The notes: generated by a model not told the origin, from the sequence alone. 64,000 nucleotides of DNA from Pseudolactococcus reticulitermitis (GCF_002260845.1 NZ_BEDT01000003.1:62001-126000), one strand, 5' to 3'; shown: positions 37,718-47,411, counted from the first letter of the stretch. Made by a program: numbers and translations.

Positions 37718-37745
37718 ATTATAAAGGTTTTTTGAAAAAAAGCAA
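37718..37745 (-). promoter_or_regulatory. tuf promoter
   Basis: -35 TTGCTT (37740-37745), 16-base spacer, -10 TATAAT (37718-37723), with A/T-rich flanks on both sides. It matches a strong constitutive sigma-A promoter. Confidence 0.8.
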
Positions 37746-37855
37746 GTATTTCACCGCAAAAAAAGATGTTTTTTGTTTATGACCTGATATTTTCATGAAA
37801 AATGGTGTAAAATGGAAATATCACTTCTTATAGAATAGAAAAGAGTAAAAATAAT

Positions 37856-38050
37856 ATGGCCTTAACCTTTAAAAAACGAGATGACCTCGACAAAGTGTTG
37901 GACGAACTGGCTGCACTGCCACCACAAGTCGAATTCACTGACCCAGATAAAATCGAAAAAACGTCCGGTAAGAAAATCAAATCGCCAGAAGATTTTCTAA
38001 AAAAATTCGAAACACTACAAACTGAAAAAGACCCGTCTGCCCATGATTAG
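37856..38050 (+). CDS. small conserved protein of unknown function
   Basis: A 64-residue, highly charged, soluble protein (KKRDDLDKVLDELAALPPQV, then SPEDFLKKFETLQ). It overlaps the next gene by 8 bases, so it is translationally coupled to the permease pair. I do not recognise the family. The strong operon context and good codon use make it a real gene. Confidence 0.75.
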   Translation: MALTFKKRDDLDKVLDELAALPPQVEFTDPDKIEKTSGKKIKSPEDFLKKFETLQTEKDPSAHD

Positions 38051-38945
38051 TCATCTACCCGATAGTCTGTCGCAACTCGCCGCAATCTTCCTATCCATCA
38101 TCATTGAAGCGCTGCCTTTTGTCCTATTTGGCTGTCTCATCTCAGGCATCATCGAAACCTATCTATCACCCGAACTGGTCAATAAATTCCTACCCAAGAA
38201 TCGCTTCTGGCGCATCATTGTCGGTATTGTGGCAGGCTTCTTCTTTCCGTCCTGCGAGTGCGGCATCGTCCCCATCGTCAACCGCTTTCTCGAAAAGAAA
38301 GTGCCGACTTACACCGGAATCCCCTTTCTCATCGCAGCACCGATGATTAACCCCGTCGTTTTACTGGCGACCTTTATCGCCTTTGGTAATTCTTTCAAAT
38401 TCGCCCTTTTGCGCCTTGGTGGCGCCATGGTCATGGCGTTAGTCGTCGGGCTCCTACTTGCTTATCGATTAGATGACCTAATCCTACTAGATAGAGTCAG
38501 AATTGATGATGAACATGACCATCCCGTAGCCACTTTATCTCACGGTCAAAAGGTTTGGTCTGCACTATCTCACGCCGTGGACGAGTTCTTTGATACTGGC
38601 CGTTACCTCATTTTCGGGAGTTTAGTCGCCTCATCTATCCAAGTTTTCGTGCCAACGAAACTGCTGACGACGGTTACCCATACACCATTTTTAGGCATTA
38701 TCGTGATGATGGTTTTTGCTTTCTTGCTCTCACTCTGTAGTGAGGCGGATGCTTTTATAGGAGCGAGCTTGCTCAGTCTTTTTGGACCGGCACCGATTAT
38801 CGCTTTCCTTTTATATGGACCGGTTATTGATATGAAAAATTTGCTGATGATGAGTGCCTATTTTAAGCCAAAATTTATCGTGCAATATGTCGGCATCATT
38901 TCTGTTTTGGTTCTGACGATTAGTCTGGGGGTGAGCCTACTATGA
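38043..38945 (+). CDS. UPF0718 permease (YraQ/YcgR family)
   Basis: A 300-residue membrane protein with about eight hydrophobic segments. The family's cysteine motif FFPSCECGIVPIVNRFL and the second conserved stretch LCSEADAFIGASLL are present. A His/Asp-rich cytosolic loop (DDEHDHPV) lies in the middle. The family is predicted to move metal-related solutes, but no substrate is proved. It overlaps the genes on both sides and is partnered by a TIGR03943 protein, the usual pairing. Confidence 0.85.
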   Translation: MISHLPDSLSQLAAIFLSIIIEALPFVLFGCLISGIIETYLSPELVNKFLPKNRFWRIIVGIVAGFFFPSCECGIVPIVNRFLEKKVPTYTGIPFLIAAPMINPVVLLATFIAFGNSFKFALLRLGGAMVMALVVGLLLAYRLDDLILLDRVRIDDEHDHPVATLSHGQKVWSALSHAVDEFFDTGRYLIFGSLVASSIQVFVPTKLLTTVTHTPFLGIIVMMVFAFLLSLCSEADAFIGASLLSLFGPAPIIAFLLYGPVIDMKNLLMMSAYFKPKFIVQYVGIISVLVLTISLGVSLL

Positions 38946-39748
38946 TTCGATTTCTCATTTTATCCGGTTATTTTGAACTGATGATGTATTTGCAGCTGAC
39001 TGGTAAACTCAATCAGTATATCAATACGCACTATAGCTATTTGGCGGTGCTATCTGCCATGCTTTCACTAGGTTTCGCCATCGTTCAGCTGGTCAATTGG
39101 ATTCGACGTACCGAGCATGACCACCATCTGCAAACTAAACTGGCTAGAGGTATCGCTCTAGTCTTACTGGCCACACCACTTCTTGCAGTCATTTTCATTC
39201 CATCGAAATCTTTGGATGCTTCCATTGTCTCAGCTAAGGGCTTTAATTTCCCTCTGGCAGAAGGGTCTGGAGATACCTCTGATGGCACGCAAATTCAATA
39301 TCTACAGCCTAATACCAGTGTTTACTTTACAAAATCTGCCTATGACAAGTTGATGAAAAAAGAATTAGCCAAGTACGAAAATCTGTCTAAAATTACGGTG
39401 ACGGCTAATAATTACATGGAAATCATGGAGCTGATTTATAATTTCCCTGGGACTTTTGAGGGCAAAACGATTACCTACACTGGCTTTGTCTACCATGACC
39501 CTACTGATGCCAGCGCTCAGTTCCTCTTCCGATTTGGGATTATTCACTGTATCGCAGATTCTGGTGTTTTTGGGCTGAGGACTTTAACGGCTGGTGTCTC
39601 TTATCCTGATAATACTTGGCTAGAGGTCACTGGGCAAATCCAGACGGCTTATTACACGCCTTTTAAACGAGAAATGCCGATTATCAAGCCTGATCGCATT
39701 GACAAAGTCGAAAAACCGTCAAATCCATACGTTTATCGCAACTTCTGA
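38942..39748 (+). CDS. TIGR03943-type permease subunit (YcgQ-like)
   Basis: A 268-residue protein with about three membrane segments in the first 85 residues, a His-rich loop (TEHDHHLQT), then an extracytoplasmic domain of about 170 residues. Its end, RFGIIHCIADSGVFGLRT followed by DNTWLEVTG, is characteristic of the partner of UPF0718 permeases. The start overlaps the permease stop by 4 bases. The pair probably forms one complex; function is unknown. Confidence 0.85.
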   Translation: MIRFLILSGYFELMMYLQLTGKLNQYINTHYSYLAVLSAMLSLGFAIVQLVNWIRRTEHDHHLQTKLARGIALVLLATPLLAVIFIPSKSLDASIVSAKGFNFPLAEGSGDTSDGTQIQYLQPNTSVYFTKSAYDKLMKKELAKYENLSKITVTANNYMEIMELIYNFPGTFEGKTITYTGFVYHDPTDASAQFLFRFGIIHCIADSGVFGLRTLTAGVSYPDNTWLEVTGQIQTAYYTPFKREMPIIKPDRIDKVEKPSNPYVYRNF

Positions 39749-39809
39749 GCTTTTTTCTGATATAATTGGATTAATATACTCAATTAAGTAAATTTTGGGA
39801 GAAAATGAC

Positions 39810-41294
39810 ATGACTCAAGTAATTTTTACAATTTTTGGCGCGAGTGGCGATTTGGCTAAACGCAAGCTTTATCCGTCGCTGTTTCGTCTCTATAAATCTG
39901 GTGTTTTATCGGAGCATTTCGCAGTCATCGGCACGGCACGTCGACCTTGGACGAAGGCGTATTTCGAGGGCGTCGTCTTGGATGCCATTTCCGATTTGAC
40001 AACTTCTAAAACAGAAGCTGAAAAATTCGCATCTCATTTCTATTACCAGAGCCATGATGTTCAGGACGCAGGCCACTATGTTACTTTGAAAAACTTGCAA
40101 GATGACCTATGCGCAACATATGAGACAGGTCATAATAAAGTCTTTTTCCTAGCCATGGCGCCTGAGTTCTTTGGCACAATTGCCAGCCATCTCAAGTCTG
40201 AAAATATTGTCGATGGGCTTGGCTTTGAGCGTTTAATCATTGAAAAACCTTTTGGAACAAGCTTAGAGACGGCAAAAGCGCTCAATCAAGCCTTGTCTGA
40301 AACTTTTAATGAAGATCAGATTTTCCGGATTGACCACTACTTAGGCAAAGAAATGATTCAAAATATTTTTGCTGTCCGATTTGCCAATGTGCTATTTGAA
40401 CACGTCTGGAATCGTGAATTTATTGATAACATTCAGATTACCTTTGCCGAATCTATCGGCGTTGAAGATCGTGGTGGCTACTACGATAAGTCTGGCGCAC
40501 TGAAAGATATGGTGCAGAACCATATTCTGCAAGTTCTGTCTATCCTCGCCATGGATAAGCCTGCATCATTTTCTAGTTCAGACGTTTTGCCCGAAAAAAT
40601 CAAAGTACTTGAAAACTTGTGCATTCCTGATGAAACAACGATTGCCAAAAATTTTATCCGCGGTCAATATCAAGCAGGTCGGATCAATCAACAGGATTTT
40701 CCAGCCTATATCGATGAACCGTCTGTTGACCCTGCTTCAAAAACTGAAACATTTGCAAGTGGCGTCTTCTTCATCGAAACAGATCGCTTTAAAGATGTCC
40801 CCTTCTTCTTTAGAACAGGCAAACGCTTGACAGAAAAAGGCACGCGGATCAATATCGTCTTTAAAAATAATGCAAATATTTTCAAGCAAGACATTCAGCA
40901 AAATATTTTGACGATTTACATTCAGCCGACAGAAGGCTTCTCGCTCCTAGTCAATGGGAAAGAAGTTGGTAAGAGTTTTGCGGTTGAGCCGGTCAAATTG
41001 GACTTCCGTCATGACGCGGCAGCGCTTGGTAACTCGCCTGAAGCCTATGAAAAACTCATGTATGATGTCTTAAACGGTGATGCGACAAATTTCAGTCATT
41101 GGCAAGAAGTGAAAGCTTCTTGGACTTTGATTGACAAAATCGTCAGCACTTGGCAAGCAGATAAAGCACCACTTTATCCCTATCAAGCTGGCTCAATGGG
41201 ACCTGTCGAAAGTTTCGACTTGCTCGAAAAATATGGCACGAGCTGGGTATGGCAACCAGACCACTGGTATCGTGAACGTGGCTTGTTGCAATAA
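39810..41294 (+). CDS. zwf: glucose-6-phosphate 1-dehydrogenase
   Basis: A 494-residue enzyme that opens the oxidative pentose phosphate pathway, making NADPH. The dinucleotide motif GASGDLAKRKLYPSLF is at the N-terminus and the active-site RIDHYLGKEMIQN with catalytic His is near residue 175. ATG 39810, 9 bases after GGGAG, is preferred to the upstream TTG at 39795. A possible -10 TATAAT lies near 39765. Terminator downstream. Confidence 0.97.
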   Translation: MTQVIFTIFGASGDLAKRKLYPSLFRLYKSGVLSEHFAVIGTARRPWTKAYFEGVVLDAISDLTTSKTEAEKFASHFYYQSHDVQDAGHYVTLKNLQDDLCATYETGHNKVFFLAMAPEFFGTIASHLKSENIVDGLGFERLIIEKPFGTSLETAKALNQALSETFNEDQIFRIDHYLGKEMIQNIFAVRFANVLFEHVWNREFIDNIQITFAESIGVEDRGGYYDKSGALKDMVQNHILQVLSILAMDKPASFSSSDVLPEKIKVLENLCIPDETTIAKNFIRGQYQAGRINQQDFPAYIDEPSVDPASKTETFASGVFFIETDRFKDVPFFFRTGKRLTEKGTRINIVFKNNANIFKQDIQQNILTIYIQPTEGFSLLVNGKEVGKSFAVEPVKLDFRHDAAALGNSPEAYEKLMYDVLNGDATNFSHWQEVKASWTLIDKIVSTWQADKAPLYPYQAGSMGPVESFDLLEKYGTSWVWQPDHWYRERGLLQ

Positions 41295-41306
41295 AATTAA
41301 ATATCG

Positions 41307-41346
41307 GAAAATGCCTGACCACAATGATTGTGGTCAGGCATTTTTT
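41307..41346. terminator. terminator after zwf
   Basis: A perfect stem AAAATGCCTGACCACAAT paired with its complement around a short loop, followed by T6. It may serve both zwf and the converging PTS operon. Confidence 0.92.
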
Positions 41347-41387
41347 GTCGAAACTTGCGATATTTTATTTATCACAACATAACGTTT

Positions 41388-41867
41388 TTACTTTATAGAA
41401 ACCTTCGCAACGATGTCTTGATGTGCTACCTTATCAGAAGCGACCAAGGCAATGTTTGAATACTGTTCTTGATTTGTCAAAATCACGAGGATATCAGGCT
41501 CTTTGTCAAATTCAGCAATTTTCTCTAAATCGATTAGAGCAAGTTTAGTATCAGTTGTCACAGTCTGGTTTTCTGTAACCAAAATTTCAAATGGTTGACC
41601 TTTTAACTCAACTGTATCAATGCCAAAATGAAGTAGTACTTCAACACCCGTTTCAGAAATCATGCCTAACGCATGTTTTGTTGGGAAAATGTTAGTAATG
41701 ACACCATTTATCGGCGCATAGATTGTTTGACTATGAGGTAATATAGCAAAGCCATCACCAATCATTTTTTGTGAAAAAACCGGATCATTAACTGTTTCAA
41801 TCGATTTTACAATACCATCAACCGGGGACATAATTTGTAAACTTTTTGATTTTTTAGAGAAAAACAT
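41388..41867 (-). CDS. PTS enzyme IIA, glucose type
   Basis: A 159-residue single-domain IIA of the glucose superfamily. The phosphorylated His lies in VEVLLHFGIDTVELKG and the second His in AILPHSQTIYAP. It should pass phosphate from HPr to the IICB protein of the same operon. The N-terminus is short and unfused. It is the last gene of the operon IICB-HAD-IIA. Confidence 0.92.
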   Translation of the reverse strand: MFFSKKSKSLQIMSPVDGIVKSIETVNDPVFSQKMIGDGFAILPHSQTIYAPINGVITNIFPTKHALGMISETGVEVLLHFGIDTVELKGQPFEILVTENQTVTTDTKLALIDLEKIAEFDKEPDILVILTNQEQYSNIALVASDKVAHQDIVAKVSIK

Positions 41868-41894
41868 TTGTTTATTCCTTCCTAAATAATAGAA

Positions 41895-42635
41895 TCATAG
41901 CTCAATTTCATAAAAGTTATTCACAATGGTATCCGATACAGCTTTGACCGCTTCAGAAGCATGGGCAATGCAAATGCCCTGATCAGAACATGCTAGCATA
42001 TCAATATCATTTTCAGAGTCTCCAACAGCGATTACCTTTAAGTCATGACTTTTTTTGATAAGTTCAATTGCTTTACCTTTTGTGACGTTTAAAGGTGTAA
42101 TTTCAATTCGTTCAGGTCCAGATTGACAAATTTCAACTGAATCAAAATTTGTTTTTAGCAGATTCAAAATTTGTGTGCAGTCATCCTGATTTGGTCGGAT
42201 ATTAATTTTATAAATTCTAGTGTCTTCTAATGCTTTTTTGACATCTGACGGCAAGTGAAATGACATATTCCAACTTTTGGATATATTTTCAGAAGAATAG
42301 GTGCCAATTCTTGCTTCGCCATCCAGAGCATCAAACTTGATATGATAATCCACCAAAAACGCAATGATTTGATTTTTTAGATCTTCGTCTAATGCTGTAT
42401 CTACGATTTTTTTTCCGAAACTTTCAACAATAGCCCCATTAAAACCGATTTTGATGTCAAATTTAATGCCTGTCTGTTCTTCGATATAGGTGATTTCCTT
42501 TATGCTACGGCCAGTTGCAACACCAATCAACATTTTCTCTTGCATTTTTTTCATTTTGAGTACATCAGCTGGTGCTACAGATATACTATCCTTAACAAAA
42601 GTACCATCTAAATCGGTGATGATTATACTGTTCAT
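41895..42635 (-). CDS. HAD-superfamily phosphatase, Cof type
   Basis: A 246-residue Cof-like HAD hydrolase. Motif I is DLDGTF, motif II GVATGR, motif IV GDSENDIDML, with a C2-type cap between. Such enzymes dephosphorylate sugar phosphates and related molecules. Lying between the PTS IICB and IIA genes (4 bases after IICB), it may act on the imported sugar phosphate. The operon has no glycosidase or other catabolic gene, so the HAD enzyme is the only candidate for the next step. The substrate is not known. Confidence 0.85.
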   Translation of the reverse strand: MNSIIITDLDGTFVKDSISVAPADVLKMKKMQEKMLIGVATGRSIKEITYIEEQTGIKFDIKIGFNGAIVESFGKKIVDTALDEDLKNQIIAFLVDYHIKFDALDGEARIGTYSSENISKSWNMSFHLPSDVKKALEDTRIYKINIRPNQDDCTQILNLLKTNFDSVEICQSGPERIEITPLNVTKGKAIELIKKSHDLKVIAVGDSENDIDMLACSDQGICIAHASEAVKAVSDTIVNNFYEIEL

Positions 42636-42638
42636 TTG

Positions 42639-44273
42639 TTATTCCCCTAATCCAAGAATACTTTGTATCTCGATTTTAAGTTGGTTGGCGTATCCACCAT
42701 AAATTGATTGCATTTGCATCCCACTTTTAGTGAATCCCATGGCATTAAGCTGATTAACAATTCTATCTTTTTCTACTAAATCTTCGTCTTTAACATTTAT
42801 CCGTAAACGTGTGATACAAGCATCTACTGCAGAAATATTTCCCTCACCACCATGTGCTGCAATCAATGCGAGCGCATGCTCGTGGATTGGTGGCATATTA
42901 TTTTTTTGATCCCGATCTTTTTGTGTTTTAACACCAAGTTTAGCTCTGACTTCATCTTTACCGTGTAAAGCAACAGTTTCATCATCGTCTTCGCGACCTG
43001 GTGTTTTGAAATTAAATTTTTTGATGACAAAACTAAAGACAAGGAAGTACATGATAAAGCAAGGAACACCAAGAATAAATAACCACCACCAATGTGTCTT
43101 AGCCCCTTGTAGCACACCATAAATCAAGAAGTTAATTAAGCCGTGTCCAGTTGGGGTTAAAAAGGCAGCCCCAACCATATTTGTAACGACCATTGTTGTC
43201 CCGACCAAGAGAGCATGTACCCCATAAAGCGCTGGTGCAACGAACAAGAATGTGAATTCAAGTGGTTCTGTAATACCCGTTAGGAAAGAAGTTAGAGCAG
43301 CCGCTAACAGTAAAGAGCCAACCATTTTTTTCTTCTCAGGTTTAGCAGTCATGTACATTGCTAATGCTGCCCCTGGTAAACCAAACATATTATAGACAAA
43401 TTTTCCGCTAGAAAATCTTGTAATCATTGGGTCAATCGGTAATTTGCTTTGAAGCGCTGCCATATAGGCATTGATTGTTCCTGCATATTGATGACCATCG
43501 ATTGTAAAAATGCCACCTAATTCTGTTGTCCGGACTGGCCAGTTCAAGCCATGATGCAAACCAAATGGTAGTAACAGACGTTCAATAACACCGTAGGCAA
43601 AAGTACCAAAATAGCCCGATTTTAGAATGGCGAATGACAGCGCTGTAATACCAACTTGAACATAAGGCCAAATAAAGAAGAAACCAAGCGCAACAAGTGC
43701 CATTGCTGGAATTGTCAAAATCGGTACCAAACGTGGGCCACTAAAGAAACCAAATACTTGTGGGACTTGCATCTTGATGGCTTTTTTATGGACTAAATAA
43801 ACCACGATACCCGTTATAATACCACCGAATACATTCAGGTCCATTGTCTGGATGCCCAAAACACTCGTCTGCATATGCAAACTCATCAGTTGATCCGCAT
43901 TTTTAGCGCTCTTATCAACTAATTGACCACTTACTGAGAGCAAATAATGTAGTGTGTTATGCAAAACTAAAAATCCCAATAAACCAGAAAGTGCAGCCGA
44001 ACCCTTTTCTTGTTTGGCTAAACCAACAACCACACCAACAGCGAAAATAACTGGTAAGTTATCAAAAGCAACTGAGCCAATCATGGTGATAAACCCCATG
44101 ATAATCTGTAAAGTTTGATTTGCCATCCAAGGATGCATTTCAATTGTGCTGGCATTTGTAAACGCTGAGCCGATGCCTTTCAAAATACCTGCTGCCGGTA
44201 GTACGGACACAGGGAGTAAAAAACTTCGACCAAATGTTTCAAACACATTAACTAAACCGCTTCTTTTTTTCAT
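42639..44273 (-). CDS. PTS enzyme IICB, glucose/maltose type (MalX/PtsG-like)
   Basis: A 544-residue fusion: IIC membrane domain (residues about 1-400, ten or so hydrophobic segments, GITEPLEFTFLFVAPALYGV with the typical ITEPLE) and, after a charged linker, a IIB domain with the phosphocysteine in VDACITRLRINV. The HGLNWPVRTTELGG region is typical of the glucose/maltose/N-acetylglucosamine group. The divergent RpiR regulator recalls maltose systems (MalX, GlvC/MalP), but the sugar is not settled by sequence. It is first gene of the operon with HAD and IIA. Confidence 0.9.
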   Translation of the reverse strand: MKKRSGLVNVFETFGRSFLLPVSVLPAAGILKGIGSAFTNASTIEMHPWMANQTLQIIMGFITMIGSVAFDNLPVIFAVGVVVGLAKQEKGSAALSGLLGFLVLHNTLHYLLSVSGQLVDKSAKNADQLMSLHMQTSVLGIQTMDLNVFGGIITGIVVYLVHKKAIKMQVPQVFGFFSGPRLVPILTIPAMALVALGFFFIWPYVQVGITALSFAILKSGYFGTFAYGVIERLLLPFGLHHGLNWPVRTTELGGIFTIDGHQYAGTINAYMAALQSKLPIDPMITRFSSGKFVYNMFGLPGAALAMYMTAKPEKKKMVGSLLLAAALTSFLTGITEPLEFTFLFVAPALYGVHALLVGTTMVVTNMVGAAFLTPTGHGLINFLIYGVLQGAKTHWWWLFILGVPCFIMYFLVFSFVIKKFNFKTPGREDDDETVALHGKDEVRAKLGVKTQKDRDQKNNMPPIHEHALALIAAHGGEGNISAVDACITRLRINVKDEDLVEKDRIVNQLNAMGFTKSGMQMQSIYGGYANQLKIEIQSILGLGE

Positions 44274-44300
44274 GGTAAGAATCTCCTTATTTTTATTGAG

Positions 44301-44562
44301 TTTTCTAGAATACCCATTGGGTTTATACTCTAATTATATTAGATTTCAAACATTAATCAATGGGTTTTCTGCCATTAGTAAAATACTACTCAGTTACGTA
44401 GCAAGCCAATGAAAATTAGTAAACACAATGGTTTTCTAGAAGACCTCTTTGGTTTATGCTATAATTATATTAGATTTAAATGATTAACCCATGACTTTTC
44501 TGCCATTAGTCAAATACTACTCAGTTATGTAGCAGCCTAATTAAAATGCGTTATAAGAAGGA
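44301..44562. repeat. 131-bp tandem duplication in the PTS/RpiR control region
   Basis: Two imperfect direct copies lie end to end: 44301-44431 and 44432-44562. Shared blocks at the same offset of 131 bases include TTTTCTAGAA, TAATTATATTAGATTT, TTTTCTGCCATTAGT, AAATACTACTCAGTTA and GTAGCA. Each copy carries sequences like the IICB-side promoter and -10-like elements (TATAAT at 44460-44465). Palindromic AACCCATT/AATGGGTT motifs (near 44312, 44357, 44426, 44487) are candidate sites for the RpiR regulator. The array fills the whole space between the two divergent genes. Confidence 0.85.
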
Positions 44563-44568
44563 GTTCCC

Positions 44569-45336
44569 ATGGCAATTACTGTTTTATCTCAAATTAAGAA
44601 TAATTATCATCGCTTATCTGAAGCTGAACAACAAGTCATTAACTATTGTTTAAATACAAAGATGATTGATTTAAAGCTACGACTCATCGAACAAGAAGTA
44701 CATGTCTCAGCGCCAACTATTATGCGCGCCATCAATAAAATCGGTTATACGAGCTTCACCATTTTTAAACATGAATTAGCGCTTGCTGATTCTTCGGCAA
44801 ATGACTATGCACCGTATGAAAGTGTTGAAGAAATTATTTTGAATATCCAAAATGACACGCAAAAAACAACGACGAATATTAATCCTAATGAATTAAATGA
44901 AATCGTCAAAAATATCCTTTCAGCTCATCGTTGTTTTATTATCGGTGTTGGTAGTTCTTCAGGAATTGCAAAAGCTTTTTCTAAAAAAATTCAGCAAAGT
45001 GGTATTTGGTCTAATGCTTTTACTGAGCATTCTCCTATTTCCAATATTCCGTTTATTGCAAATGAGAACGATTATATTTTAATTTTCTCGCTCGGTGGTC
45101 ATGAAGATTACGTCACAGAAGCCATTTTTTCCAGCGCAATTAAAAATGTGAAAAGTGGTCTAATCAGCGGCAATTCTGATAGTGAACTTTTCCAGATATG
45201 CGACAATAACCTCATGGTTTCTCAAAGCACCCCTAAAAGAAAACGTCTGCGCTCCAGATTACAACTTGAGGTCATTGCGGATATTCTTTTTGAAACAATG
45301 TTACTGAAAATCAATACACGCTATCGTTTGGGATAA
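44569..45336 (+). CDS. RpiR/MurR-family regulator
   Basis: A 255-residue regulator: N-terminal HTH_6 domain (residues about 1-75; RLSEAEQQVINYCLN, then SAPTIMRAINKIGYTSFTIFK) and a SIS sugar-phosphate-binding domain (residues about 105-225; CFIIGVGSSSGIAKAFSKKI, DYILIFSLGGHEDYVTEAI). It should sense the sugar phosphate produced by the divergent PTS and control its operon through the repeated motifs in between. AAGGAG precedes the ATG. Confidence 0.92.
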   Translation: MAITVLSQIKNNYHRLSEAEQQVINYCLNTKMIDLKLRLIEQEVHVSAPTIMRAINKIGYTSFTIFKHELALADSSANDYAPYESVEEIILNIQNDTQKTTTNINPNELNEIVKNILSAHRCFIIGVGSSSGIAKAFSKKIQQSGIWSNAFTEHSPISNIPFIANENDYILIFSLGGHEDYVTEAIFSSAIKNVKSGLISGNSDSELFQICDNNLMVSQSTPKRKRLRSRLQLEVIADILFETMLLKINTRYRLG

Positions 45337-45410
45337 ACTGACTGCTTCTATAAGTCATGATTAAAAAGCGTCAAAAAATATGACGACTATTTTTCAATAT
45401 TGTGATACAA

Positions 45411-45436
45411 AAAAAAACGCCCTGCAGCGTTTTTTA
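45411..45436. terminator. bidirectional terminator between rpiR and kimA-like genes
   Basis: AAAACGC/GCGTTTT stem with a CCTGCA loop, flanked by A8 and T6. Confidence 0.85.
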
Positions 45437-45443
45437 TTTTAGT

Positions 45444-47294
45444 TTATTTCTTCAAATGATAAGAATAGCTAGACACGACCACATTATCACGCCAGCTGAG
45501 ATAGTAACGCATGCGGACGGACATTTGATTGTGGAGGATATTTTGCCAAGAATGTTTCGGGACAAACTGTGGCACGATAACTGTCACCGTATGATTTTTC
45601 TTCTCCGCTGATTTCGAGACTAAATCGACATAGCGGACTACTGGCTTGACGATATCACGATAGCTTGATTCCACAATCGAAAAGCGGACGTTTGGATATA
45701 AGGTCTTAAACTCTGCTTCGACTTCCTTATCTTTCTGATAAGTTTCCTTAGTTGACACGTGAACCGCTAGAACCTCAGAGCCGATGGATTGGGCATAGCT
45801 CATGGCACCGACTGCCACATTGGTCACATTGCCGACAAGAACAATGACAATATTACCTGAATACACATGATCAACGACCTTATCTTCAAGCCGCAGTTGA
45901 TGCGCAACCACTGTATAATGGTGCTTGATGGCGTAGAAAATTCCGATTAATATCGGCATGACGATAAAGAAAGGCCAGATGTCAGCTAAACGGAAAACGA
46001 GCAAAATCAGAACAATAATCGCTGAAATCGCAGCACCAATCATATTTGACAGGGCATGACGCCAGAATTTATTGCCCATTTCTCGGCGCCACTTAACGAC
46101 CATCCCAGTTTGCGAAAGGGCAAAGGGCACGAAAACACCGATAGAATACAGCGGAATCAAACGCTCAGTCGATCCGTTAAAAATCATAAGTAAAACCACA
46201 GCACCCGCCGCCAGACTGATGATACCGTTCGAATAGCCTAATCTATCGCCTTTTTCCATGTACATGTGTGGCATATATTTATTTTTAGCTAGGTTATAAC
46301 TGAGCATCGGAAAGGCTGAGAACCCTGTATTGGCGGCAACGGCTAAAATCATCGCAGTTGAGAACTGGAAGATATAATAGAAAATACGGCCAACCCCATT
46401 GACATCAAAAATCGCATGCGCAACTTGTGATAGCACTGTAGAATGGGCATTGGGCACCACACCAAGATAGTAGTTGAGGAAAGTAATCCCTGTAAAGAAT
46501 AGTCCCAAAATCATCGCCATCAAAGCCAAAGTTCCCGCCGCATTACGCGCCTTAGGTTTCTTGAAAAATGGGACAGCGTTCGAAATCGCCTCAACACCTG
46601 TCAGACTGGCTGAACCGCTAGAAAAGGCTTTGAGTAAGAGAATAATCGAAATCCCTGGCACAGCTGCTCCGATATGACTGGTCGCATGGTAAGCCAAGTC
46701 GCCTGTCACCACTCTAAACAAGCCAACGATGAGTAGCAAGATAGTCGCTGTCACAAAGGTATAGACTGGCACTAATAAGAAACCAGCCGACTCACGAAGA
46801 CCACGGAGGTTCATTAGCATCAATAATAAGACCAAAATAATCGAAATCAGCAGATTATAGGGGTGCAGAGATGGGAGTGCAGAGGTAATCGCATCAGCAC
46901 CCGCTGAAACTGAAACTGCTACCGTCAGCATATAGTCGACCAAGAGACTACCGCCCGCAATCAAGCCAGCATTAGCCCCCAAGTTTTCCGTCGACACGAC
47001 ATAGGCCCCGCCGCCCTGTGGGTAGGCGTGGATAATCTGCCGATAACTCAGCGTCAGGGCAACCAGCAAGACAAGCACTAGCGCCGCAATCGGCAAACTA
47101 TACCAGATAGCTGCCGCTGACAGGGTCAAAAGCACCGTAACGATTTGCTCCGTCCCATAGGCAATCGATGATAGGGCATCGCTAGATAACATCGCTAAGG
47201 CTTGGAATTTTGTGAGAAGATGACTGTCATCATCCGTTGATTTTAAAGGCTTGCCAACCAAAATCTGCTTCACATTTAATTTTTTCAAAATCAC
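45444..47294 (-). CDS. KimA-like APC-superfamily permease, probable potassium importer
   Basis: A 616-residue permease: about 12 membrane segments in residues 25-480, then a cytosolic C-terminal domain of some 140 residues. The start LTKFQALAMLSSDALSSIAYGTEQI and the segment HAYPQGGGAYVVSTENLGA are hallmarks of the YdaO/KimA branch. In Bacillus, KimA is a proton-coupled potassium importer that is blocked by cyclic-di-AMP binding to the C-terminal domain. With the BusR-type system elsewhere in this window it would form part of osmotic control. The amino-acid permease alternative cannot be fully excluded. Confidence 0.75.
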   Translation of the reverse strand: MILKKLNVKQILVGKPLKSTDDDSHLLTKFQALAMLSSDALSSIAYGTEQIVTVLLTLSAAAIWYSLPIAALVLVLLVALTLSYRQIIHAYPQGGGAYVVSTENLGANAGLIAGGSLLVDYMLTVAVSVSAGADAITSALPSLHPYNLLISIILVLLLMLMNLRGLRESAGFLLVPVYTFVTATILLLIVGLFRVVTGDLAYHATSHIGAAVPGISIILLLKAFSSGSASLTGVEAISNAVPFFKKPKARNAAGTLALMAMILGLFFTGITFLNYYLGVVPNAHSTVLSQVAHAIFDVNGVGRIFYYIFQFSTAMILAVAANTGFSAFPMLSYNLAKNKYMPHMYMEKGDRLGYSNGIISLAAGAVVLLMIFNGSTERLIPLYSIGVFVPFALSQTGMVVKWRREMGNKFWRHALSNMIGAAISAIIVLILLVFRLADIWPFFIVMPILIGIFYAIKHHYTVVAHQLRLEDKVVDHVYSGNIVIVLVGNVTNVAVGAMSYAQSIGSEVLAVHVSTKETYQKDKEVEAEFKTLYPNVRFSIVESSYRDIVKPVVRYVDLVSKSAEKKNHTVTVIVPQFVPKHSWQNILHNQMSVRMRYYLSWRDNVVVSSYSYHLKK

Positions 47295-47411
47295 TCCGTT
47301 TAAGTCTGTCCTATATTTTAAAAGCTGTGCTAAAACTTAGCCGCTACCTGATTTCGATAGCTTATTTCTAACTTAAATTTGCTGCTTTTAATCACATTAA
47401 CTCATCTCACC

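Noticed and set aside
47295-47411. Cyclic-di-AMP riboswitch ahead of the KimA-like gene
   Set aside because: Leader is too short and lacks recognisable ydaO-type conserved blocks; only small stems are seen.
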